DNA of 11,056 nucleotides from contig JAKAAU010000028.1 of NCBI GenBank assembly GCA_021802165.1, positions 1 through 11,056 of the forward strand. The letters are read 5' to 3'. Of the stretch, positions 1 to 3,813 are shown piece by piece (positions within the stretch are counted from its first letter, which is position 1; every line of letters begins with the position of its first letter). The translations under genes were made by a program, and so were the position numbers. The notes under the pieces are model-generated. The model was not told the DNA's origin. It saw only the letters and a program-made list of their open reading frames with translations, and did no database searches. This DNA is from Thermoplasmata archaeon. GTDB lineage: Archaea > Thermoplasmatota > Thermoplasmata > Thermoplasmatales > Thermoplasmataceae.

Positions 1-15
1 TCTGGCGCCTTCCAT
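1..15 (-). CDS. 5' end of an unidentified minus-strand gene (partial)
   Basis: On the minus strand an ATG at 15-13 opens a frame reading Met-Glu-Gly-Ala-Arg before the window ends. A purine-rich GGTGGG (27-22, minus strand) lies 6 nt upstream of the ATG, a good match and spacing for an archaeal Shine-Dalgarno site. Only five codons are visible, so the product cannot be named. The call rests on the ribosome binding site and the open frame alone. Confidence 0.35.
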
Positions 16-32
16 GGTTATCCCACCTTTTA

Positions 33-132
33 TTCCTAATTAACTAATATTATACATGAAAAACATAGCTGACCGTGACTATGTCCTGTGCCTGTTATGG
101 ATATACCTTAACAATTCCGTTCCTTTTGTAAA
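33..132 (+). repeat. Diverged direct repeat, copy A
   Basis: About 100 nt that align, with small gaps, to 1423-1530 in the same orientation. The best-matching parts are an AATATTAYACATGAAA block followed by TGACCGTRAC, and at the far end a CCYTTTGTAAA block. Spacing between the two ends differs by 13 nt. Copy A contains a 27-codon frame from the ATG at 56 whose residues (ADRDYVLCL) resemble those read from copy B (SDRNHFVCL), so both may be decayed pieces of one coding sequence, perhaps from a mobile element. The origin is unknown. Confidence 0.5.
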
Positions 133-190
133 GCAATAAATGTTGCTTTTATTTTATAAAAACAACGCAAATTGTTAAAATTATAAATTT

Positions 191-204
191 TTTAAAATAT
201 ATAC
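191..204 (+). promoter_or_regulatory. Possible TATA region for the RHH gene at 264
   Basis: A run of TTTAAAATATATAC lies about 60-70 nt upstream of the ATG at 264, which would give a leader of roughly 35-45 nt. The start has only a weak upstream match (CTGATGA) to a ribosome binding site. The surrounding DNA is so AT-rich that the assignment is tentative. Confidence 0.3.
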
Positions 205-263
205 ATAAGAAAATCTATCAAAAAGATTTAATATGAGTATTACTATAATCATACTGATGAAAA

Positions 264-521
264 ATGAATGATAGAATTACAATAAGCATAACCCCTGAGC
301 TGCACAGCGCTATATTAATATCTGCAGAAGAAAAAAATATTAGTGTATCCAGGGCCATAGAAAATTTTCTAAGGGACTCTTCAGATTTCCATAAATTTAT
401 CAATAAGGCAAAAAAATATTCCGAGCTTGAGGAAAATATAAATCCAACAGCAGTTGACCCATCTTTATTTCATCGTTCGGTAAAGGAAATAAATAATAAT
501 GAAATAAAAAACAAGGTTTAA
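264..521 (+). CDS. Ribbon-helix-helix (CopG/Arc-type) DNA-binding protein, antitoxin-like
   Basis: This 85-residue protein begins with a classic ribbon-helix-helix pattern: a short strand (RITISITP, residues 4-11), a helix (ELHSAILISAEEKN), a turn, and a second helix (SVSRAIENFLRD) ending near residue 38. Proteins of this fold dimerise through the strand and bind operator DNA; many are antitoxins or autorepressors. The rest (about 39-85) is charged and probably flexible, the place where an antitoxin would hold its partner. The gene ends 26 nt from the end of an acetyltransferase-like gene on the opposite strand. It is visibly AT-richer than the chromosomal genes at the right of the window, which suggests transfer. 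The fold is well supported; the antitoxin role is inference. Confidence 0.8.
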   Translation: MNDRITISITPELHSAILISAEEKNISVSRAIENFLRDSSDFHKFINKAKKYSELEENINPTAVDPSLFHRSVKEINNNEIKNKV

Positions 522-547
522 ACTAAATTTTTAATAATAATCATGAT

Positions 548-1096
548 TTATAGCTCCCTAAGGTCACATACCATAAAAATAAGCTCTCCTGTCCAATCAT
601 TTACATTATATTTCTCAGAACATGGAATAAAGCCTATCTTCATGTAATAATTTTGTGCCAATTTGTCTGGATTTACTCCATCAGCTTCTAAACAAATTAT
701 GTTAATATTCATTTTTCTGCACTGATTTTTTAACATATCCATCATTATTACTCCATCGCCCTTATTTTTGTTTTGACTAATTTTCGAATTTCTATTAAAA
801 TATTCTATAAATAAACATTTTTCATTTTCATACCTCCTGCAATATGTATTAATTACAACACTGCATGAGTTTACCACTTCATTAAATGTAGATATTTTAA
901 CTGCCATAATGGCACTTATTTCACTATTTCTAATAAGGGCAAAAACGTCATGTTTATCATATTTTCCAAATTTAATATATTCATCTAGTTTTATATTGTT
1001 CATATAAACATCATCAGATCCAAAATCTTTGTTTAAGTACCTTTTTATATTTCTTGTATATGGAGAACGAACTTTAATGCTATCTATCATATTCAT
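548..1096 (-). CDS. GNAT-family N-acetyltransferase-like protein
   Basis: This 182-residue protein has the layout of a GNAT acetyltransferase, which moves an acetyl group from acetyl-CoA to an amine. A glycine-containing turn (NKNKGDGVIMMDML, about 109-122) is placed like the pyrophosphate-binding loop of motif A. The segment LEADGVNPDKLAQNYYMKIGF (136-156) matches motif B, where an A-x-x-Y-Y-x-K-x-G-F signature is typical. The N-terminal part (1-60) is basic and matches no family I recognise. A TATA-like element lies about 28 nt before the ATG, which suggests a leaderless mRNA. It converges on the RHH gene at 264-521. RHH/GNAT pairs are known toxin-antitoxin partners (TacAT, AtaRT type), but those are co-directional, so a toxin role here is only a possibility. 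The substrate is unknown. Low GC suggests transfer. Confidence 0.7.
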   Translation of the reverse strand: MNMIDSIKVRSPYTRNIKRYLNKDFGSDDVYMNNIKLDEYIKFGKYDKHDVFALIRNSEISAIMAVKISTFNEVVNSCSVVINTYCRRYENEKCLFIEYFNRNSKISQNKNKGDGVIMMDMLKNQCRKMNINIICLEADGVNPDKLAQNYYMKIGFIPCSEKYNVNDWTGELIFMVCDLREL

Positions 1097-1116
1097 CCAT
1101 ATGATTTCTGTATTAA

Positions 1117-1128
1117 TATTTTTTATAC
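1117..1128 (-). promoter_or_regulatory. TATA box of the GNAT-like gene
   Basis: On the minus strand GTATAAAAAATA is centred about 28 nt upstream of the ATG at 1096, the distance expected for a TATA box directing a leaderless or nearly leaderless transcript. No ribosome binding site precedes this start, which agrees. Confidence 0.5.
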
Positions 1129-1221
1129 TCTTATAGTTATATGTTTCTCAAATTTTTATGAGCATTGGGGAAAATAGTTTTACATTGCCTTTATAATTAT
1201 ATATAAGGAAATCGAGGTTAA

Positions 1222-1245
1222 GATGGAACACTTAAAATTTGAATG
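1222..1245 (+). repeat. 24-nt direct repeat, copy 1
   Basis: Matches 1329-1352 at 21 of 24 positions; the core is TGGAACAC-T/A-TAAAATTT. The copies are 83 nt apart and flank the hairpin at 1257-1291. They may be ends of a lost small element or binding sites; nothing more can be read from them. Confidence 0.5.
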
Positions 1246-1256
1246 ATTAACCTTTA

Positions 1257-1291
1257 AAAAAACTATGTTTTTAATTGTTTCATAGTTTTTT
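1257..1291 (+). terminator. Perfect 11-bp hairpin ending in T6
   Basis: AAAAAACTATG (1257-1267) pairs exactly with CATAGTTTTTT (1281-1291) across a 13-nt T-rich loop. The arms end in A6/T6, so either strand would show a stem followed by a T run, like a bidirectional terminator. No gene clearly reads into it from either side, so it could equally be a remnant hairpin of a small mobile element. Confidence 0.4.
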
Positions 1292-1328
1292 ACAATTGAA
1301 TACATGCATAGAAAAATACTAATTTTCA

Positions 1329-1352
1329 GGTGGAACACATAAAATTTTAATG
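1329..1352 (+). repeat. 24-nt direct repeat, copy 2
   Basis: Second copy of the repeat at 1222-1245, same orientation, 21 of 24 positions identical. A weaker echo (ATGTAACACCTA) follows near 1403-1414, just before diverged repeat copy B. Confidence 0.5.
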
Positions 1353-1422
1353 CCAATATAGTAAAATACTATATCTATATGAGATTTAAGAAATTTATCA
1401 AAATGTAACACCTAGTTCTTAA

Positions 1423-1530
1423 TTCTTAATTAATATTACACATGAAACATGAGTGACCGTAACCACTTTGTCTGTCTATCATGTATTTTACTCATTTTCT
1501 ATCTGGTCACTGGGTGGTCCCTTTGTAAAA
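1423..1530 (+). repeat. Diverged direct repeat, copy B
   Basis: Partner of 33-132 in direct orientation. It shares the AATATTACACATGAAA and TGACCGTAAC blocks and the final CCCTTTGTAAA block, with a 13-nt length difference in the middle. With copy A it brackets the RHH and GNAT-like genes. A short frame from the ATG at 1449 gives residues similar to copy A, but both soon stop, so neither copy encodes an intact protein. Confidence 0.5.
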
Positions 1531-1669
1531 GGTAAAGGTTCATGTACCAATTTTAAAATTTTATCTATTTTCCGGTTCTCTCATAATTATATAATATGTA
1601 CGAAAATTCTTCAACATAAATTTATCCATATTTGGTTCATAACCATTTATTTTCTTATGTAGCCAACTC

Positions 1670-1692
1670 CGGATATCTAAAACATATATCCG
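1670..1692 (+). repeat. 7-bp hairpin (CGGATAT / ATATCCG)
   Basis: Perfect 7-bp arms around a 9-nt loop, followed directly by two copies of ATCCTGGA 21 nt apart (start to start), which is two helical turns. This could be a protein-binding region or a recombination-associated structure. The function is unknown. Confidence 0.3.
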
Positions 1693-1826
1693 ATCCTGGA
1701 AGTTAAGGCCACAATCCTGGACCATGTTTTATTTTTATTTATATAATAATAGAAAATCATCATCACTATATCAGATTTTCATGATTTCATCGTTGATTTT
1801 TCAATGTTTCCATATATCTGATATTA

Positions 1827-1840
1827 ATCTGATATCAGAT
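1827..1840 (+). promoter_or_regulatory. 14-bp perfect palindrome with flanking half-sites
   Basis: ATCTGATATCAGAT is a perfect palindrome. A half-copy ATCTGATAT starts 11 nt earlier (1816-1824), one helical turn away, and an inverted half-copy TATCAGAT lies at 1769-1776. Clusters of this kind are typical operators of dimeric regulators such as RHH proteins. It lies downstream of the minus-strand small-gene cassette rather than at an obvious promoter, so its target is unclear. Confidence 0.4.
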
Positions 1841-1891
1841 CTTATCTCCTGGCACTCTTTTGCCCTGTTCCATGACTGACCATTGACATAT

Positions 1892-1909
1892 TCTAACTGA
1901 TAAGTTAGA
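1892..1909 (-). terminator. 7-bp hairpin downstream of the minus-strand small-gene cassette
   Basis: TCTAACT (1892-1898) pairs with AGTTAGA (1903-1909) around a GATA tetraloop. It lies about 75 nt beyond the last stop codon of the minus-strand cassette. No strong T run follows on either strand, so a terminator role is weak; it could be an operator or an RNA element. Confidence 0.25.
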
Positions 1910-1982
1910 TGGAGCCTTTCCAAAAAAGCCGATCCCCTATTACCTCTCTCTCTTGTGCCATACCCATTTCAAAATTTCAAAA

Positions 1983-2084
1983 TTATTTCTTATTTCTCTT
2001 AATCTTCTTAGGGCTTTCAATAATGATTGTAATCTTGTCTATTTTACGGATCTTCTTTTTCCCCTGTACATTCTCATCCTTCAC
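1983..2084 (-). CDS. 33-residue lysine-rich basic peptide, GTG start, coupled
   Basis: A GTG at 2084-2082 overlaps the TGA of the preceding small membrane-protein gene (GTGA), the usual sign of translational coupling. The frame encodes 33 residues, Met/Val-Lys-Asp-Glu-Asn then a strongly basic sequence (KKKIRKIDKITIII, later KKIKRNKK), ending in TAA. A GGAGGG-like stretch lies about 10 nt before the start, inside the upstream gene. The charge would suit nucleic-acid binding or a membrane-surface peptide, but no family is recognised. Against it are the short length and the non-ATG start; for it are the exact overlap and lack of a gap in the cassette. Confidence 0.4.
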   Translation of the reverse strand: MKDENVQGKKKIRKIDKITIIIESPKKIKRNKK

Positions 2085-2245
2085 TTTCTCGCCCTCCGTT
2101 CTATCTTCCTGTCCAGTGCCAGGATCATTTCTACTATACCCAGGATCACAAGCACAAGGCCCAGGAAGTTATATGCCTTATCCACCAAGAAAAAGTATAA
2201 CCCTGGAACTAAAAACACAATCCCGAAAATTAAATTAGTCTTCAT
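2081..2245 (-). CDS. 54-residue small membrane protein (two helices), coupled to the RHH gene
   Basis: The ATG (2245-2243) lies inside the last codons of the RHH gene in another frame, and a strong ribosome binding site GGTGAGG (2259-2253) lies 7 nt upstream, also inside that gene. This is a convincing coupled start. The product has two hydrophobic segments: about residues 5-21 (LIFGIVFLVPGLYFFLV) and 27-44 (NFLGLVLVILGIVEMILA), joined by a short VDKAY turn, then a basic tail (DRKIERRARK). By the positive-inside rule the tail is probably cytoplasmic and the protein a hairpin in the membrane. No family is recognised. Its stop overlaps the GTG of the next tiny gene, giving a compact three-gene cassette. 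Confidence 0.65.
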   Translation of the reverse strand: MKTNLIFGIVFLVPGLYFFLVDKAYNFLGLVLVILGIVEMILALDRKIERRARK

Positions 2246-2558
2246 TTAAAAGCCTCACCAGTTCTTCACCATAGGTCTCATTATCCTTCTTGTACTTCTC
2301 CAGGTATGTCCTCAATCCTGCCGGTATTGTTACAGTGGTCTTCATATCTCCCGGATCTATGGTTATCTTTTCCCTGGCCTTATCTTCATTATAGGGAATA
2401 TGCCTATACTTTTCCCTATAGGCGTTTAGCTCCTCATCTGCTTTTAAGCCATCCCTGATTTTTTGCCGGATATAATCCTCTCTTGTGTTGTAATATCCTT
2501 TCCTGGTTTTATCTATTTTATCCATCAATCCTTCCGGAATATCCATATCTATTCTCAT
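2235..2558 (-). CDS. RHH-family DNA-binding protein with two RHH-like motifs
   Basis: The 107-residue protein starts with an RHH pattern: strand (RIDMDIP, 2-8), helix (EGLMDKIDKTRKGY), turn, helix (NTREDYIRQKIRDGL, 24-38). After a charged linker, a second unit of the same shape follows: strand KTTVTIP (73-79), helix AGLRTYLEKYKKDN, helix TYGEELVRLLNED. Aligned, they share the IP-x-GL step after the strand and a similar helix-turn-helix spacing. Normally two RHH chains dimerise to form one DNA-binding sheet; here one chain may supply both halves. It is the first gene of a coupled cassette with the small membrane protein, and it may repress its own promoter. The first RHH is well supported, the second is my reading. 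Confidence 0.75.
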   Translation of the reverse strand: MRIDMDIPEGLMDKIDKTRKGYYNTREDYIRQKIRDGLKADEELNAYREKYRHIPYNEDKAREKITIDPGDMKTTVTIPAGLRTYLEKYKKDNETYGEELVRLLNED

Positions 2559-2580
2559 AACTTCTTATAGAGAGGCAGAG

Positions 2581-2590
2581 CTATATAACG
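2581..2590 (-). promoter_or_regulatory. TATA box of the RHH/small-membrane-protein cassette
   Basis: CGTTATATAG on the minus strand is centred about 27 nt before the ATG at 2558, and no ribosome binding site precedes that ATG. This fits a leaderless transcript for the first gene, while the second uses an internal GGTGAGG site. Confidence 0.5.
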
Positions 2591-2722
2591 TTTAATGGAT
2601 ATTTGACTTTGTATATTCGACCTGTTTTTATGTAGTATATGCCGCATAATTGATTATAAATATAGCTGGCACCTCTGTGATTTAGGGCATTATTATGATA
2701 TCATCCACTGTATTGAGGGCTA

Positions 2723-2752
2723 CCTCCCCCCTCCCCCCTCTATCGATAGAGG
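2723..2752 (+). repeat. C-rich repeat running into a 16-bp palindrome
   Basis: Two CCTCCCC units in tandem (2723-2736) run into the perfect palindrome CCTCTATCGATAGAGG (2737-2752). The combination ACCTCCCCCCTC plus ATCGAT recurs at 2996-3014. The shared core is too long and too GC-rich for chance in this AT-rich stretch. Confidence 0.5.
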
Positions 2753-2949
2753 AAAACATGATTTCCGGCTTCTGGCATCCGGTACCTGGTACTTGCCAGG
2801 AATACTACAAATATCTAGAAATATAGGAAAATACGGCATTAACTAAATAAATCCAATATAGAAGTGCTTTCTTTACTTGATGCAGTCAAGGCCCAGGATC
2901 ATGCCACAATCTTTCAGTATAAGAATATTATTATCAGCGATTCCTTGAT

Positions 2950-2970
2950 AATCCAGCAAAATACTGGATT
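2950..2970 (+). repeat. 7-bp hairpin (AATCCAG / CTGGATT)
   Basis: Perfect 7-bp arms (2950-2956 and 2964-2970) around the loop CAAAATA. It lies between the two C-rich/ATCGAT copies. No T run follows, so it is probably not a terminator. Confidence 0.3.
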
Positions 2971-2995
2971 GCCAGTGCATCGTAAGTTTATTTGC

Positions 2996-3014
2996 ACCTC
3001 CCCCCTCGATCGAT
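2996..3014 (+). repeat. C-rich/ATCGAT repeat, second copy
   Basis: ACCTCCCCCCTC followed by GATCGAT repeats the block at 2722-2747, same orientation, with one unit of the C-rich part and no full palindrome. It ends about 70 nt upstream of the first plus-strand promoter. Confidence 0.45.
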
Positions 3015-3054
3015 CTAAGATATATGCAAGGAAGGTAAATTTTTTCAACTTCTC

Positions 3055-3108
3055 GGAATTCAGAACATAAGCAGCGACTATTTATATACAAATTATAAAT
3101 ATATTTTT
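3055..3108 (+). promoter_or_regulatory. Promoter of the first small paralog (duplicated promoter, copy 1)
   Basis: The 57 nt up to and including the start codon align without gaps to 3311-3367 with 47 of 57 positions identical, including an exact 17-nt block around the TATA box (3080-3096, ATTTATATACAAATTAT). The TATA box sits about 24-28 nt before the ATG, so the mRNA is probably leaderless. A shared ACATAA-x-CAGCGA block (3066-3077) just upstream is placed for a BRE or regulator site. Confidence 0.65.
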
Positions 3109-3282
3109 ATGATATCTTTAAATTCCATCAAACATAAAGGCTACCTAAATCCTGATTATGCTCTTGCCTATGCAATTATAAAGCGTTTCAACTTAACCTC
3201 TAACGATAAAGAAAAAATCAAAGAACTGGACATGGATGATAAAATAAGGCAGATAATTTACAATGCCCTGGGAATAGAATAA
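3109..3282 (+). CDS. Small protein of 57 residues, tandem paralog 1
   Basis: This short gene encodes 57 residues, largely polar and probably helical, with no hydrophobic segment. Residues 10-56 align without gaps to residues 7-53 of the next gene: 18 of 47 identical by hand count, with a conserved L-x-P-x-Y near the start, then I-K-x-F-x-L-T-x-x-D-K-x-K-I, and a final Y-x-x-L-x-I. The duplicated promoter and protein similarity together make both genes credible despite their size. There is a TATA box at leaderless distance and no ribosome binding site. No known family is recognised; the size and charge would fit a small regulator or protein-binding adaptor. This copy starts differently (MISLNSIKH) and is not coupled to a membrane-protein gene. 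Confidence 0.7.
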   Translation: MISLNSIKHKGYLNPDYALAYAIIKRFNLTSNDKEKIKELDMDDKIRQIIYNALGIE

Positions 3283-3310
3283 TAGCAAAGCATTTCTTAT
3301 TTGATATCCA

Positions 3311-3364
3311 GAAATTCATTACATAACCAGCGAAGATTTATATACAAATTATGAATATTTATTC
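3311..3364 (+). promoter_or_regulatory. Promoter of the second small paralog (duplicated promoter, copy 2)
   Basis: Same length and layout as 3055-3108, with the exact block at 3336-3352 containing TTTATATA (3337-3344). The upstream ACATAA-C-CAGCGA block is also kept. Promoter identity (47/57) exceeds protein identity of the genes behind it (18/47), which suggests that the same regulator reads both. Confidence 0.65.
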
Positions 3365-3529
3365 ATGGTCTCAGTTGAAGTAAAAGAGTCTTTAATTCCT
3401 TCATATTCAATAGCAGAAAGCCTGATAAAGGAATTCCATTTAACTAAGGCAGACAAGGATAAAATCGATGCAAAGATAACAGATAAACGAGTTAAAAAGG
3501 CATTGTATGAGTTATTAGATATAAAATGA
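3365..3529 (+). CDS. Small protein of 54 residues, tandem paralog 2, coupled to a membrane protein
   Basis: This 54-residue protein is the tandem partner of the gene at 3109. It keeps the core L-x-P-x-Y, I-K-x-F-x-L-T, D-K-D-K-I and Y-x-x-L-x-I positions but is more lysine-rich in the last third (ITDKRVKKALYELLDIK). It is predicted to be soluble and helical. Its stop codon overlaps the ATG of the three-helix membrane protein that follows (ATGA), so the two products are probably made together and may act together. The promoter is almost a copy of that of paralog 1. No family is recognised; the function is unknown. Confidence 0.7.
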   Translation: MVSVEVKESLIPSYSIAESLIKEFHLTKADKDKIDAKITDKRVKKALYELLDIK

Positions 3530-3804
3530 TTCAGTACTCTGCAATAGCAGAATTGTCTGCAGTAATATTGATTATATTTTTTCTTTCACCGGCTATATTA
3601 GCATCAATGAATAAAGGCATATTCACTCGATTATACCGTATCTATTCCCTTATTAACCTGCTCTTATTTGGACTGACTATTATTTTAGCGGTTATAGGTA
3701 ATTCTTACTCCGTTATATTTTTGATAGTGTCTTTAGTGTTTATGGGTTATTCTTTAAATTATATGATAACCCTGTTTGAAATTAGTAGGAATTTCCAGCT
3801 TTAA
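3526..3804 (+). CDS. Small membrane protein with three predicted helices
   Basis: The 92-residue product has three hydrophobic stretches: about residues 8-27 (AELSAVILIIFFLSPAILA), 39-58 (IYSLINLLLFGLTIILAVIG) and 62-83 (VIFLIVSLVFMGYSLNYMI). The loop between the first and second carries Lys/Arg (NKGIFTRLYR), which would place it in the cytoplasm. There is no signal peptide cleavage pattern and no known motif. The ATG overlaps the stop of paralog 2 as ATGA with no separate ribosome binding site, so it is read by coupling. It ends 9 nt from the end of the integrase gene on the opposite strand. The second cassette thus mirrors the minus-strand one: a small polar protein followed by a coupled small membrane protein. 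Confidence 0.7.
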   Translation: MIQYSAIAELSAVILIIFFLSPAILASMNKGIFTRLYRIYSLINLLLFGLTIILAVIGNSYSVIFLIVSLVFMGYSLNYMITLFEISRNFQL

Positions 3805-3813
3805 AACGCCATA

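Larger units (their letters stand above)
1097..1982. other. 886-nt stretch without a convincing gene
   Basis: AT-rich DNA between the GNAT-like gene and the minus-strand small-gene cassette. The open frames in it have low-complexity or phenylalanine/isoleucine-rich translations and no upstream signals. It contains a 24-nt direct repeat pair (1222-1245, 1329-1352), a hairpin (1257-1291), repeat copy B (1423-1530), a hairpin at 1670-1692 followed by two ATCCTGGA copies (1693-1700 and 1714-1721, spaced 21 nt), a palindrome cluster at 1769-1840 and a hairpin at 1892-1909. Two very short minus-strand frames (one with 20 codons between about 1911 and 1973) could be gene relics. This looks like a junction between mobile pieces. 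Confidence 0.5.
2559..3108. other. 550-nt non-coding stretch between two divergent small-gene cassettes
   Basis: No convincing gene on either strand. The region holds the minus-cassette promoter at its left, a 10-bp palindrome ATGATATCAT (2695-2704), a C-rich tract merging into a 16-bp palindrome (2723-2752), a CCTGG/CCAGG hairpin (2785-2800), a 7-bp hairpin (2950-2970), a second C-rich/ATCGAT copy (2996-3014) and the first plus-cassette promoter at its right. Its position and repeat content would fit a control region or replication origin of a small element, but no initiator gene is seen nearby. Confidence 0.45.

Noticed and set aside
1222..1430. Possible CRISPR array from the repeated TGGAACAC block
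   Set aside because: Only two good copies, 83 nt apart, with one much weaker echo; no regular spacers and no cas genes.
1453..1662. Plus-strand open frame of 69 codons overlapping repeat copy B
   Set aside because: Low-complexity aromatic/isoleucine-rich translation, no promoter or ribosome binding site, and it runs through a decayed repeat.
1690..1722. Stretch with GGAAGTTAAGG resembling part of a 5S rRNA
   Set aside because: The match is only about 10 nt; neither the rest of a 5S sequence nor its helices are present.
1909..2249. Two overlapping plus-strand open frames (1909-2238 and 1953-2249) with Phe/Ser/Pro-rich translations
   Set aside because: They lie antisense to the coupled minus-strand small genes, which have a ribosome binding site and exact overlaps. 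The plus frames have no upstream signals and biased composition.
2864..3091. Opposed open frames (2864-3070 plus, 2873-3091 minus) in the central control region
   Set aside because: They run through hairpins and the C-rich repeat, have no clear promoter or ribosome binding site, and the translations match no domain. They look like chance frames.
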